Source: an uncultured Aliivibrio sp. (lineage in GTDB: Bacteria; Pseudomonadota; Gammaproteobacteria; Enterobacterales; Vibrionaceae). Taken from it: DNA of 64,000 nt. The notes beneath the pieces were generated by a model that was given only the letters and a program-made list of their open reading frames with translations, did no database searches and was not told where the DNA came from. The position numbers were made by a program, and so were the translations under genes. The DNA is taken from assembly GCF_946479765.1 (NCBI RefSeq), contig NZ_CAMLHO010000006.1, positions 31,975 through 95,974 of the forward strand, in the 5' to 3' direction. Shown here piece by piece: positions 30,439-40,673 of the stretch (the first letter of the stretch is position 1; every line of letters starts with the position of its first letter).

Positions 30439-32343
30439 TTAGGTAATTTGTTCCATTTCAGCAGAACTAAAACAAGACATTTTATTTCGACCCGATGTTT
30501 TTGAATCATATAACGCGAGATCAGCACGCTTATAGCTTGCTTCACTGCTGTAACAAATATCGGTAATGCCACCACTGATGGTTACTTTAATGTCATCATT
30601 CAAGGTTATTGCTACACGCAATCGATTTAGAATAACTTCCGCTTCATTAAGTTGAGTATTCGGTAAGATAATTGCAAATTCCTCACCGCCAATACGAGCA
30701 ACAAAATCAGCTCGGCGGCTCTCTACATCTAAAATTCGTCCTACTTCTGTAATCACTTTATCGCCGATATCATGCCCGTATGTATCATTAATACGCTTGA
30801 AATGGTCAATATCTACAATGGCTAGGCAGGAAGGTTCCATTTCTTTTGTAAACGGGCCGCTACCAATAATATTCGAAAATTCAGCCTCAAATTTTCGTCG
30901 ATTCCAACACTGTGTTAGTACGTCTTTTTCACTTAACTCCCTGAGCCTATTTTCAAGCTCTTTTCGCGCGGTAATATCAACGAAAGACGCGATGAAATAT
31001 TTCATTTCCCCATGTTTATCAACGATAGCTTGAATACGTAAAATCTCAGTTAATAATTCACCATTTTTTCGCTTGTTTGTCACTTCACCTTGCCAGATTC
31101 CATCAGTTTGAATCGCTTTCCACATCGTAGCGTAAAAGTTTTTATTATGATTACCTGATTGAAATATAGACGGTGGTTGACCAAGCACTTCACTCTCTGT
31201 CCATCCACTTAAACGAGTAAACTCTTCATTAACTTTAATAATACGATTATTTTTATCTGTGATAACAATGGCTGACATTCCGTTCAATGCAGCTAAAGCA
31301 AGCTGACTTTCAAGGCTTGTTGTTCTGTGTTTAGCAATGTATCTAGCAATAGCGATTGATAGAAAAACAATTAATATCAATACCATGACTGCTTCATAAA
31401 TAATAAAGGTCAGTTTATGCTCTAACTTTGTTGCTTTTAAATCATTCTGACTGCTCAATATTAAATACAGAGAACTACTATTAAAATTGCCACCAAGTAT
31501 GATTTTTGAAAATGAATAAAACGCTTTTTCATCAGAAAACTCTCCAGATATTTGAGCTTTCATCTCTGTCCATAAGCCCGGAGTTTCAATCAATATATTG
31601 TAGTTATCACGCTCTGTAATAATATGCCCTAGAGTTTTACGTTTATCTTGAGAGGCAAGGTAATACCCTTCTTCATTAACAAATTCTATTTGATATCCCG
31701 GCTCTAGTGACGATCCCACTTGTGCAACAATTTCATACACATCTAAATTAAAAAAGAGATAGCCTTTACGTTCATCATCAACCTCAACTGGAGTGAATAT
31801 GCGTAATGATGGTTTTGGTGGTGTAAGTACCTTGCCATGCTCTACTTCCAGATCGATACCAAAAAAACCAAGGTCATCTGGTTTTAAGCTTTGAGCATAG
31901 ATAAAATAGTCTCGCTGGGATTTATCTTGCAGTTGATCGATAGGCACAATAGTGATTTCGTTATTATCATCATTGATACGCGAAATTTCTTTACCGTCCA
32001 CACCAATAAAACGTACTTGTGATATATAAGAATAGTTGGTTGCGGTAAGTGACCAAAGGGACTCTAGTAATGATCTATTCTTAACTGACGGGTCTTCGAT
32101 AAACTGTATCAACACTCTATTATCTGATAATAATTGAAGTGATGTACCCAGCACTGAGGCGATAGAATTAATCTCTTTTTGACTAAAATTCAATTGATGT
32201 TTGGCGGCATTCTGTCGTTGAAATTGAATAGAGTTTAGTTCCGCCTGATATTGCCCCCCAAAATAAAAAATCGGCGTTATACCAATCAAAAAGATAGTAA
32301 TAATAAAGTATTTAATTTGTTTGTAATACATACGATTTTTCAA
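30439..32343 (-). CDS. Membrane-bound diguanylate cyclase with PAS and GGDEF domains
   Basis: The protein has 634 residues. A transmembrane helix (about 12-30) is followed by a periplasmic Cache-like sensor region of about 285 residues, a second helix (about 318-338), and a PAS domain (about 350-465, with VITDKNNRIIKVNEEFTRLS). The C-terminal GGDEF domain has an intact active site, RIGGEEF, at about 550-556. It therefore probably makes cyclic di-GMP in response to an extracytoplasmic signal. No EAL domain is present. It is convergent with priC-rsmS. Confidence 0.88.
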   Translation of the reverse strand: MKNRMYYKQIKYFIITIFLIGITPIFYFGGQYQAELNSIQFQRQNAAKHQLNFSQKEINSIASVLGTSLQLLSDNRVLIQFIEDPSVKNRSLLESLWSLTATNYSYISQVRFIGVDGKEISRINDDNNEITIVPIDQLQDKSQRDYFIYAQSLKPDDLGFFGIDLEVEHGKVLTPPKPSLRIFTPVEVDDERKGYLFFNLDVYEIVAQVGSSLEPGYQIEFVNEEGYYLASQDKRKTLGHIITERDNYNILIETPGLWTEMKAQISGEFSDEKAFYSFSKIILGGNFNSSSLYLILSSQNDLKATKLEHKLTFIIYEAVMVLILIVFLSIAIARYIAKHRTTSLESQLALAALNGMSAIVITDKNNRIIKVNEEFTRLSGWTESEVLGQPPSIFQSGNHNKNFYATMWKAIQTDGIWQGEVTNKRKNGELLTEILRIQAIVDKHGEMKYFIASFVDITARKELENRLRELSEKDVLTQCWNRRKFEAEFSNIIGSGPFTKEMEPSCLAIVDIDHFKRINDTYGHDIGDKVITEVGRILDVESRRADFVARIGGEEFAIILPNTQLNEAEVILNRLRVAITLNDDIKVTISGGITDICYSSEASYKRADLALYDSKTSGRNKMSCFSSAEMEQIT

Positions 32344-32592
32344 GAAAGCCCACTTTTTTATTTTGTTTTATTCTATCAAATTACCAAAATAAATTAGTGA
32401 TCTTACTCTAATAGTTCAAGCTAATACCTTGCTTTTAAAATGATTTATTGACGCCATTTATATGACCCATCACAACAATTATAAATCTTCTTATCTCGTA
32501 TCATTTAAAAAATGAAAAATTAACAACTTACTCTAAAATACAGCAAAAACGTTTACTTATTAACCATTTAACTTCTTTTTTATTATTTATGC

Positions 32593-32621
32593 TTGCAATC
32601 TTAATGCGCATGTTCGATAAT
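32593..32621 (+). promoter_or_regulatory. ffs promoter
   Basis: TTGCAA (32593-32598), a 17-base spacer and GATAAT (32616-32621). The predicted start near 32628 leaves a precursor leader of about 24 bases before the mature 4.5S RNA, like that in E. coli. The 249 bases between the GGDEF gene and this site are AT-rich and hold nothing else recognisable. Confidence 0.7.
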
Positions 32622-32651
32622 CTATCTCGTTCTTAGGAACAACAGAATCTA

Positions 32652-32760
32652 TGGAGGCCCTGGTCCTCCCGCAACACTAACTTGTGAACTCGGTCAGACC
32701 TGGAAGGGAGCAGCCGCAGCAGGCGACGTGTGTGCCGGGATGTGGCTGGGGCTTCCACCC
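32652..32760 (+). ncRNA. ffs: 4.5S RNA, signal recognition particle RNA
   Basis: The conserved SRP core is plain: CTCCCGCAAC near the 5' side, GGTCAGACCTGGAAGGGAGCAGC, in which GGAAGG is the tetraloop region that Ffh binds, and GTGTGCCGGGATG. The ends GGAGGCCC and GGGCTTCC pair to close the long hairpin. Homology with E. coli ffs is clear. The RNA targets inner-membrane proteins with Ffh and FtsY. Confidence 0.93.
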
Positions 32761-32888
32761 AATCCCCCTTTCTATTTAAACATCAAACAGTTACCCCTAA
32801 TCGAATTGCTAATAAAGCAAATAAGATCATCAAAACCATTTCTCAAAAAATACTAATGTCTTTACCTACTTATACAAATTAATATGTA

Positions 32889-32917
32889 AACGGTAGCGCT
32901 TAGCTAACACTACCGTT
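32889..32917 (-). terminator. Terminator at the end of the hsd operon
   Basis: The stem AACGGTAG / CTACCGTT closes a 13-base loop seven bases beyond the hsdR stop. On the minus strand it continues TTTACATATT, a weak T tract, so it is probable but not strong. Confidence 0.55.
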
Positions 32918-32923
32918 GTTATA

Positions 32924-35515
32924 TTAAGCAGAAGTTGATTGCTTCATACTTTTCACCAGTACATCAAACATCAATCCAGCAAAACCTTTTGCCACTGCTT
33001 CATTCGAAAGAACTTTCATTGCCATCTTCTCATGAATGCCCATGCTTTCAATCACCGCATCATTAATAGACTCAGGGAATTGCCCTAACATTGCTTGCTC
33101 TTTTGTATTACTGCGAAGTTGATCCATCACCACTTCATTCTCTGATACTTTACTAGCTATGGTATTAGCGTAATTAAGCATGTCAGCTTCAGATAAACCA
33201 TCTTCAATAAACAAGTCGTTCATTCGTTGGATGATCTCATGCAGAAGCTCGGTTTTAGGATCTTTAGGCGTTGCTCCTGTGCCTTCTTTGGCTGGCGACA
33301 GGTAATGTTTTTGCTCTTCCCCAACTTTATAACCTAGCTCAAGGTTTGCCTCGCGCTGCTCGTGTAATCGATAATGCGTCATTACCACATCAGATAAATC
33401 AACATCATCTTCAGCGATATCAAGACGAAGTAATGGGTGCAAATGCTTGGCAAATATACTCAGTTTTTCCAGATCATAATCACTAAAATCGACAATCTGA
33501 GAAGTAAACTCGTAATAACGGTAAAAAGAAATTAAGTCCTTCTTAAATACTTCTAAAATATTTCGAGCTTCTTTCGCGTGTTTTACACTGTTCTCAGCAA
33601 ACTTAATCGCTTTATCATTTTTCTCTGTCTTGGCTTTAGATAAGTCAGATTGGGCAATTTGAAGTACCTGCGTCGCTTCTTTATAACGCACTGTAAAGCG
33701 CTCAACCGCTGGTTTGCATAGATTAGCCAACGTAGCTTGATTCGCCTGTTTACTGTTGTACGCATTCACAAAGGATTCGACTTCGAACCATTGATAAATC
33801 CCAACTTCTGCCAACTTATCCATAAGTTCATAAATAATATTAGGGTCAGAGACACCAGCTAACTCAGCGGTTTGGAAATATACCTTAAACTCAGCTAAAA
33901 CATCTTCTGGTTCGTTTACAAAATCAAGAACAAAGGTTTTATCTTTGCCTTTGTAAGTGCGGTTTAATCTCGATAGGGTCTGAATACATTCCACCCCCTT
34001 TAATGGCTTATCCACATACATTGCCACCAATTTAGGTTGATCAAAGCCTGTCTGGAACTTATTGGCTACCAACATCACTTGATAATCCGCAGTATCAAAT
34101 GCTTTACGCATATCTCTTCCACGTAAGTTTGGATTCATGTTGTTTTCAGTAAATGGCTGTTCTGGAAAATCAGGATCATTCACTTCTCCAGAAAACGCCA
34201 CCATCGCACTGACATTCTCATAGCCTTTCTGTTCAACATATTTTTCAAAAGCAAGCTTGTAACGCACCGCCTCTAAACGGCTACTGGTAACTACCATTGC
34301 TTTCGCTTCACCGCCTAATAAATGTTTAATCTTGCTGTTAAAGTGCTCAACGATGATCTCCACTTTTTGGGCAATATTATAAGGATGCAAACGAACCCAT
34401 TTCGCCATTTTTGAAGCCGCTTTTTTACTGTCTACTTCACGATCCGTTTCTGGATTATCATGACCCAGTTGGTAAGCAACACGGTAACTGGTGTAGTTCA
34501 GCAATACATCAAGAATGAAACCCTCTTCAATAGCTTGACGCATCGAGTAAACATGAAATGCGACTGGCTTATTAGTATCGCTATCTGGCTCGTTTATATC
34601 AGGTCTACGCCCAAATAACTCAAGTGTTTTTCCTTTTGGTGTTGCTGTAAAAGCAAAATAACTAATGTTATTTGAGCCTTTTCGCGCTTCTAACGACAAA
34701 CTAAGCATATCTTGACTATCTAACTCTTCATTGCCATCGAGTTGCTCAGTCATGAGTACTTCACGTAATTTACGAGCATTCGTGCTTGTTTGGCCTGAGT
34801 GTGCTTCATCGGCAATCACTGCAAAACTACGGCCTGCAAGCGTTGAATCCTTACGAATGGCTTCTAATACGTGAGGGAAGGTCTGGATTGTTACGATGAT
34901 AATAGAAGTACTTGCCTTTAACTCGCCTGCTAATTGACTGGATTTAGAGCCTTGTGCCGTCTCACGATTAACCCGAGCAATCATGCCTTCGTTATGGTCA
35001 AACTGATAAATTGTGTCTTGCAGTTGACTATCTAACACTGTTCTATCGGTAATAACGATGACAGAATCAAAGACTTTATCACCCGCCTTTTTATTTAACT
35101 CAGGATGAGGTGTGTAATAGTGTTTTGATGCAAGCTGATGAGATAACCAAGCGATTGAATTAGACTTCCCTGATCCCGCACTGTGCTGAACAAGGTATTT
35201 TTGTCCTGTGCCTTCGCTATCAACGGTATTAAGCAACTTAGAAACAACCGCCCACTGATGGTAACGAGGGAATATCAACGTTTCTTTAACTGTAATCGTA
35301 TTATCTAGCTGCTGCTGCTCTTTGCGTTCTAAGTGAATATAGCGGCTTAGAATCAACAACAAATTGTCTTTTTTGAAAATCTCATTCCAAAGGTAAGCAG
35401 TAGCATATTCACTTTCATCAGTTGGCGTATCATTCCCCTGACCGCCTTCAGACGTACCTTGGTCAAACGGTAAAAAGAAGGTCTTTTTACCCGCTAAACA
35501 GGTGGTCATTGCCAC
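32924..35515 (-). CDS. HsdR motor fragment (distal part of the split gene)
   Basis: If translated on its own, this 863-residue part would start at GTG 35515 or ATG 35509. It has P-loop HSAGSGKSN (about 111-119), DEAH-type VIADEAHSGQ, the SNF2-like FAFTATPKG, and the downstream FQTGFDQPKL and QTLSRLNRTYKGK of type I translocases. No good ribosome-binding site is seen in front, so efficient independent expression is doubtful. Confidence 0.55.
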   Translation of the reverse strand: MAMTTCLAGKKTFFLPFDQGTSEGGQGNDTPTDESEYATAYLWNEIFKKDNLLLILSRYIHLERKEQQQLDNTITVKETLIFPRYHQWAVVSKLLNTVDSEGTGQKYLVQHSAGSGKSNSIAWLSHQLASKHYYTPHPELNKKAGDKVFDSVIVITDRTVLDSQLQDTIYQFDHNEGMIARVNRETAQGSKSSQLAGELKASTSIIIVTIQTFPHVLEAIRKDSTLAGRSFAVIADEAHSGQTSTNARKLREVLMTEQLDGNEELDSQDMLSLSLEARKGSNNISYFAFTATPKGKTLELFGRRPDINEPDSDTNKPVAFHVYSMRQAIEEGFILDVLLNYTSYRVAYQLGHDNPETDREVDSKKAASKMAKWVRLHPYNIAQKVEIIVEHFNSKIKHLLGGEAKAMVVTSSRLEAVRYKLAFEKYVEQKGYENVSAMVAFSGEVNDPDFPEQPFTENNMNPNLRGRDMRKAFDTADYQVMLVANKFQTGFDQPKLVAMYVDKPLKGVECIQTLSRLNRTYKGKDKTFVLDFVNEPEDVLAEFKVYFQTAELAGVSDPNIIYELMDKLAEVGIYQWFEVESFVNAYNSKQANQATLANLCKPAVERFTVRYKEATQVLQIAQSDLSKAKTEKNDKAIKFAENSVKHAKEARNILEVFKKDLISFYRYYEFTSQIVDFSDYDLEKLSIFAKHLHPLLRLDIAEDDVDLSDVVMTHYRLHEQREANLELGYKVGEEQKHYLSPAKEGTGATPKDPKTELLHEIIQRMNDLFIEDGLSEADMLNYANTIASKVSENEVVMDQLRSNTKEQAMLGQFPESINDAVIESMGIHEKMAMKVLSNEAVAKGFAGLMFDVLVKSMKQSTSA

Positions 35516-35521
35516 ATTGTA

Positions 35522-36148
35522 TTAGCTTACCGCAAAGTGAACCAATGCGCCACGCTTAAAAGTAAGTAGTGGCTCAGCTTTCTTAGTGATCGGATCTTTT
35601 GGTTGCCTGTCCTTCATATATTGGACTTTGGCATTCTCAATCGACTGTTTAAATTCCGATTTCAGCTCACATGTTGCAACAGGGATACCATTAACGAACA
35701 AGGTTAAATCTAATCGACCATCATAACCATTCGGTGAGTACACTAGCTCTGGTACCACTCGTAAAATGTTCTGCTCATAACGTATGGTAGCATCAGGATT
35801 TAAAGCATGATCGGGCTTAAAGCAACAAAGGTTAAACTTAGCACCTCTGTCTTTTATTTGATTGCGCAGTGCCCATAACGTGCCTTTATTTTTCAAATCA
35901 CGCTCTAGTGACTTAAGTAAGGCATCAGCAGTGGCATTTGGGTTGCGCTCTGTCTCTGGATAATGCTTTGCAAGTTGTTCCCATTGCTGTGGCTGTGAAG
36001 CCTTCGCAAAAGCAATCACGTCTTCTGAATACAGTGCCAAGGCTTTATTATATTTGTTTGATTCGCCTAGCAACCACCCATGAGATTGCATTTGCTCAAG
36101 GATATCGTTTTGAAACGCTTTTTCTTTGGCTTTATCGTCTTGATTCAT
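35522..36148 (-). CDS. HsdR nuclease-domain fragment (proximal part of the split gene)
   Basis: The 208-residue part begins MNQDDKAKEKAFQND and ends at the premature TAA. It contains the HsdR N-terminal nuclease core: GRLDLTLFVNG and ATCELKSEFKQS, with Asp147, Glu161 and Lys163 as the PD-(D/E)xK residues. Without the motor domains it should not cut in the type I manner. The ATG is four bases from the stop of rhuM. Confidence 0.6.
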   Translation of the reverse strand: MNQDDKAKEKAFQNDILEQMQSHGWLLGESNKYNKALALYSEDVIAFAKASQPQQWEQLAKHYPETERNPNATADALLKSLERDLKNKGTLWALRNQIKDRGAKFNLCCFKPDHALNPDATIRYEQNILRVVPELVYSPNGYDGRLDLTLFVNGIPVATCELKSEFKQSIENAKVQYMKDRQPKDPITKKAEPLLTFKRGALVHFAVS

Positions 36149-36151
36149 GGC

Positions 36152-37174
36152 TTAGCTCTTTTTTTCTAATTGCTTAACAACCGCCGCTAAGTCCTTATCA
36201 ACTTGTGTCGGGCTTACATCAATAATGCGTCTAAATTTATTGTACTCTAACTCTGCCTTCTGCTTTGCTTGTGCCGCAGAGACCTTGCCTGCGTGGGTTA
36301 AAATATCAAAATCGCTCAAGGCTAAAAAATCATTCAGCTTTTTCGCCCAATCAGCCATTCTCATTAACTTGCCATTTCTTGCTTGTAGCTCTGCAAATTC
36401 AAGATAAGAGGTGACAAGGCGATTTAACGTATCCAACTCTTGCTCTGACAGGTAGTTTTTACCAACAACCACTTCTTTACGTGTTGGCGCTTTACCTGAC
36501 TCTTTACCTTTAAAATTAGTGAGACCTAGATCTGGTTTATCAGCACTGATACGTTCAAAAATTACTTCAGCGGCAGTATGCCCGTGAGCCGCCCAGTGCA
36601 TTTTGTTTTGTACGCCAGCAAAAAACGTCAAGCTTGTTGATGCTTTACCATCATAATCAATGCTGGTTGCATAAATATCACACACCTTGCGCCAGAAGAT
36701 TTTTTCTGACGAACGAATATCACGAATGCGGTTAAGTAATTCATCAAAATATTGACTGTTATCCGGCTCTTTTAGGCGTTCATCATCCATCACAAAACCT
36801 TTGGTTAAATAGGTTTTGAGGGTGTTGGTCGCCCATTGGCGAAATTGTGTACCTTGTTTAGAACGAACGCGATAACCAACAGCTAAAATAGCTTCAAGAT
36901 TGTAATGTGCAACCTCTCGGGAGACTTGGCGAGTCCCCTCTTGTTGAACTATCCGGAAGTTCCGGATGGTTAAATTTTGTTCAAGCTCACCTTCGTTGTA
37001 GATATTAATCAAATGCTCGTTAATGGTTCTAACATTCTTCTGGTAAAGATCTGCAATTAAGCTCTGAGTTAACCACAACGATTCAGATTCAAAGCGGCAT
37101 TCTACTTGTGAGGTGCCATCTCCGCTTTGAAAAACAATAAACTGACCTTGAGGTGGGTTTAAATCCTTATTCAT
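36152..37174 (-). CDS. RhuM-family protein
   Basis: The 340-residue protein matches the RhuM family throughout: FESESLWLTQSLIADLYQK near residue 30, then a segment for NIYNEGELEQ, HYNLEAILAVGYRVRS, the QFRQWATNTLKTYL motif, and KVCDIYATSIDYDG. RhuM was named as a putative virulence protein in a Salmonella pathogenicity island; its biochemistry is unknown. The N-terminal half looks like a DNA-binding anti-repressor type module (inference). It sits between hsdS and hsdR in the same direction with short gaps, an arrangement seen in many type I operons. Confidence 0.85.
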   Translation of the reverse strand: MNKDLNPPQGQFIVFQSGDGTSQVECRFESESLWLTQSLIADLYQKNVRTINEHLINIYNEGELEQNLTIRNFRIVQQEGTRQVSREVAHYNLEAILAVGYRVRSKQGTQFRQWATNTLKTYLTKGFVMDDERLKEPDNSQYFDELLNRIRDIRSSEKIFWRKVCDIYATSIDYDGKASTSLTFFAGVQNKMHWAAHGHTAAEVIFERISADKPDLGLTNFKGKESGKAPTRKEVVVGKNYLSEQELDTLNRLVTSYLEFAELQARNGKLMRMADWAKKLNDFLALSDFDILTHAGKVSAAQAKQKAELEYNKFRRIIDVSPTQVDKDLAAVVKQLEKKS

Positions 37175-37185
37175 CCTTGAATTCC

Positions 37186-38544
37186 TTATTGCTCGATAGG
37201 AGTTTGCCCCTGTTTTGAAACAAAGTGGCGCACATCAATTTTGCCTGTTACTGCCGCTGAGATAAGGGCGGCTTTGCGTTCTTTGAGTAATGCTACTTGC
37301 TTATCTGCTAGATACATAAGCTGCTCAATTCTTTCTTCTAAATCATCAAGAAATTGTAAGATGTTTTCTAACTCTTCTTTTGGCGGAATGGGGATGTTAA
37401 CTCTTAAAAATCCAGGCTTTGGAATTCGTTTTCTTAAGCCTCTGTACAATGGTTTCAGAAGCTTTCTGTCATCCATTGCTTTGTAAAAATACTCTACAAA
37501 TCTTGCCATACTAGGGTTTGAACACTCGAATATAGTATAATCACCACTAATCATTCCAATATGATGAGACAGACCTACAGTTCGAGGGGTTTCTTCCACG
37601 TCAAATAAACAAAATACAAGATCTCCGTCTCTTACTTCTTGCGTTCTATCTAAGTGATCTGATTGTTTACCTTCTCCACTTGATATATTCCGAACTAACA
37701 CCCCTTTTTTTGTCAAAGATAGAAGCTGGTAGTTTCGATAATTTTGCCCGACCAAAACTCTCCTCATAGACATTACACTTCGATTTGGAACCAATGACCA
37801 ATGCTCTGGTGCTGAAGGAGTCCAACTGATCCCTGTTTCGATCAAACTTACATTAAGGTTTAGCCCTTTTGTCACAGCGTGATATCGAGTAGCGAGGCGC
37901 TTTTCTTTTAACAACTCAATCAGCTTTTCTTGCTTGGTGATTAAGATATCGATCTTAGCGGTTTCGTGATCGAGGAAGTTAGCGATTTTTTGTTGTTCAG
38001 CGTATGAAGGGAGCCACACGTCAGCATTTTTCAAGATAGCTTGAGTTACGCTAAACACTTTCACACCTTTAACCGCATCTCGAACGTGAGTCCTAAACTC
38101 AGAAGAATCGAAAAGATAAGCCACAAATCTGTAGTAGTTATTTGAGGCAGGTCGAACAATAACTGTGTGGTATCCTGCAAACAAAGTTTCATCACTGACA
38201 AGCTGAGTAAAGTTACCAGAGCCATCTATATCTTCAGAAGTATCGGCAAAAACGAAATCGCCTTTCGATAGTAAAGCATATGGTGAAGATGCTAAGTATT
38301 CTTCGCTTACACATTTGAGGGTGTGTTTCTTAGGGTCAATTTCAAAGCCAAACTTTGAATGAACCTCACCATAGCTAACACACGGTATCCCTGTGTCTTG
38401 AAGATTGGCTTTTGTTATTGCTAAACCTCGGCCAAAGGCAGATATATATCTAACTTTACTTGTTGTCCAATGTGTTGGAAGAGTATTCACAAACTTGACG
38501 CCAGACTCTTTATACTCTGGATATGCCTTATAACGACCTGTCAT
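37186..38544 (-). CDS. hsdS: Type I restriction-modification specificity subunit S
   Basis: The 452-residue protein has two target-recognition domains. Each is followed by a conserved helical spacer: IANFLDHETAKIDILITKQE (about residues 190-215) and LDDLEERIEQLMYLADKQVA near the end. The tail LISAAVTGKIDVR is typical. HsdS determines the bipartite DNA site of the HsdM2S methyltransferase; the site cannot be deduced from sequence alone. Its ATG overlaps the hsdM stop (TAATG), so the two are translated together. Confidence 0.92.
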   Translation of the reverse strand: MTGRYKAYPEYKESGVKFVNTLPTHWTTSKVRYISAFGRGLAITKANLQDTGIPCVSYGEVHSKFGFEIDPKKHTLKCVSEEYLASSPYALLSKGDFVFADTSEDIDGSGNFTQLVSDETLFAGYHTVIVRPASNNYYRFVAYLFDSSEFRTHVRDAVKGVKVFSVTQAILKNADVWLPSYAEQQKIANFLDHETAKIDILITKQEKLIELLKEKRLATRYHAVTKGLNLNVSLIETGISWTPSAPEHWSLVPNRSVMSMRRVLVGQNYRNYQLLSLTKKGVLVRNISSGEGKQSDHLDRTQEVRDGDLVFCLFDVEETPRTVGLSHHIGMISGDYTIFECSNPSMARFVEYFYKAMDDRKLLKPLYRGLRKRIPKPGFLRVNIPIPPKEELENILQFLDDLEERIEQLMYLADKQVALLKERKAALISAAVTGKIDVRHFVSKQGQTPIEQ

Positions 38545-40595
38545 TATGAATGCACCTCGTTAAGTAACTGCATAATCTCAGCCGATACTGCATCTAAATC
38601 AGCATCAATCGCTTCTAGTGCTCTTGGTGGTTCATAAACATAGAAATGACGGTTGAATGGGATCTCGTAGCCAACAATGCCAGCTTGCTTATCTTTTTCA
38701 TCCGTTTTGCTCGTATCTATCCACGCATCAGGAACGTGCGGTAATACTTCACGAGCAAAGTATTCGTCAACGGTTTCAGTTAATGGCACATTCTCGTTAT
38801 CACGTAAATCTGGATTCGCTTCAATCTTGCCTTTTGTTTTACATACTTCGGCTTCATCATCCTGCTCGCCTAAGTGCTTCACGATCAATTTTTGTTGGAC
38901 TGCACTCAGTTTTGTACCGTTTAGCTTGGTAAGTAGCGTTTTTAAGAACAAATCACGAGATAGGTATTTTTCTTGCTCAAAGCTTGCTAGCGCTTCAAGA
39001 ATACCTTGTTGCAATTCTTCACCCAGCTTTTGCCATGCTTTATCTTCAGTCAGCGCTTCTACTCGCTGTAGGTCTCGTGGATAAATCGCCAGTTTAAGTG
39101 GACGCTCTACCGTAATACGGCGGTAGCCAAATTCTTTATAATCAAATATTTTACTAAAGCTATTTTCTGCAAACTGACCATACGTTTTTACGATGGTCTC
39201 AATGCTTTCTTCGGTTAATTCTTTACGCTTACTGCCAAGAGATTTACGCATTGCAGCATAGAAAATATTCTCATCATTACCTTCAACTTCACCACCACCA
39301 CTGCGACCACGACCGCCTTTTTTAGCACGCTCTTTTGAGGCATTGATAAGCTGCACTTTGCCTTTACGGTGTGCTGGTTTTTGGTTAGATAAGATCCAAA
39401 CATAGGTTGCAATACCCGTGTTGTAGAACATATCTGTAGGCAGAGCCACAATCGCTTCAAGCAGATCATTTTCTAACACATAACGACGAATCTCGCTCTC
39501 GCCACTTCCCGCGCCGCCAGTAAATAACGGTGAACCATTTAGGATAATACCGATACGAGAGCTGTTTTTATTCTCAGCCGTAGGTGAGCGCATTTTGCTA
39601 ATAAGGTGCATCAAGAACAGTAACGAACCATCTGAAACACGTGGTAAACCTGCACCAAAACGCCCTTCAAAACCTCTATCGCTATGTTCATCACTGATGG
39701 TTTTTTGAATTTTCTTCCAATCAACACCAAACGGAGGATTTGATAGCATGTAGTCAAATTTATCGCTACTTAGTTGGTCATTCGATAAAGTGTTACCTAG
39801 CTTGATGTTATCGACCTTTTGCCCTTTAATCAGCATATCCGCTTTACAGATAGCGTAGGACTCTGGGTTTAGCTCTTGACCAAAAGCAGATAACGACGCC
39901 TTCTCGTTCAGCTCGTGCAAATATTCCATACCCGAAGATAAGAAGCCGCCAGTACCTGCTGTTGGATCGTAAATTGAACGCACTAAACCCGATTGGGTTA
40001 ATGCTTCATCGTCGTTAGTAAAAACAAGCGAGGTCGTTAAGCGAACAATATCTCTTGGGGTAAAGTGCTCACCAGCTGTTTCATTTGAGCTTTCAGCAAA
40101 GCGACGGATCAACTCTTCAAACACCAAACCCATGCCATAGTTACTGATCGTATCTGGGTGTAAATCAGTTGATTTAAAACGTTTTACCACTTCATAAAGC
40201 AGATCCGCTTCAGCCAACTTATCGATGGTATTAAAGAAGTCAAAGTGCTCAAAAATCTCACGAGCATTCGGGCTGAATGATTGAATGTAGCTTTCTAAGT
40301 TGCCCGCAACATCGGTTTCACCTAGGTGGTTTAAATCCATCTTTGACGTGTTGTAAAAGCTTAACTGCGCTGCGTGCGTCAATAGCTTATCTTGTGCCTC
40401 AATTGGCATCGCTTTTACTGTTTCGAACTTAGCTAGAACATCTGATTTCGTTGCTTCAATCACACACTCTAAGCGTCTTAGTAATGTGAATGGTAGAATG
40501 ATTCTGCCATACTGAGATTGCTTGAAATCGCCACGTAAAAGGTCAGCCACCGACCAAAGAAATGCAGCCGTTGAAGAGAAGTTATTATTAGTCAT
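38544..40595 (-). CDS. hsdM: Type I restriction-modification methyltransferase subunit M
   Basis: The start at ATG 40595 gives 683 residues; four further codons upstream are open but lack support. The SAM-binding motif is [13 protein letters not shown] (from Asp210) and the N6-adenine catalytic motif is NPPF (286-289). The N-terminal helical domain [19 protein letters not shown] is the HsdM_N type. A C-terminal extension of about 200 residues ends in a segment with [16 protein letters not shown], common in this subfamily. It looks fully functional. Confidence 0.93.
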   Translation of the reverse strand: MTNNNFSSTAAFLWSVADLLRGDFKQSQYGRIILPFTLLRRLECVIEATKSDVLAKFETVKAMPIEAQDKLLTHAAQLSFYNTSKMDLNHLGETDVAGNLESYIQSFSPNAREIFEHFDFFNTIDKLAEADLLYEVVKRFKSTDLHPDTISNYGMGLVFEELIRRFAESSNETAGEHFTPRDIVRLTTSLVFTNDDEALTQSGLVRSIYDPTAGTGGFLSSGMEYLHELNEKASLSAFGQELNPESYAICKADMLIKGQKVDNIKLGNTLSNDQLSSDKFDYMLSNPPFGVDWKKIQKTISDEHSDRGFEGRFGAGLPRVSDGSLLFLMHLISKMRSPTAENKNSSRIGIILNGSPLFTGGAGSGESEIRRYVLENDLLEAIVALPTDMFYNTGIATYVWILSNQKPAHRKGKVQLINASKERAKKGGRGRSGGGEVEGNDENIFYAAMRKSLGSKRKELTEESIETIVKTYGQFAENSFSKIFDYKEFGYRRITVERPLKLAIYPRDLQRVEALTEDKAWQKLGEELQQGILEALASFEQEKYLSRDLFLKTLLTKLNGTKLSAVQQKLIVKHLGEQDDEAEVCKTKGKIEANPDLRDNENVPLTETVDEYFAREVLPHVPDAWIDTSKTDEKDKQAGIVGYEIPFNRHFYVYEPPRALEAIDADLDAVSAEIMQLLNEVHS

Positions 40596-40673
40596 TATAC
40601 TCAGCACGTTGAATAAGGAAATTGTGCCGAGTATACCTGATTTGAAAGTGAAATTCAGTTATATACCAACAAA

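Larger units (their letters stand above)
32924..36148 (-). pseudogene. hsdR: Type I restriction endonuclease subunit R, interrupted by one in-frame stop
   Basis: The combined 1075-codon frame has the usual length and order of HsdR: nuclease domain, P-loop, DEAH box and helicase domains. A TAA at 35522-35524 splits it, and the reading frame resumes at once in the same frame. Around it the protein reads LVHFAVS, stop, YNVAMTTCLAGKKTFFLPF, which has the spacing of the intact family consensus, so this is a single nonsense change and no frameshift. The result is a 208-residue nuclease piece and a motor piece of about 863 residues. Restriction is therefore probably lost, while HsdM and HsdS look intact. 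Confidence 0.8.
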
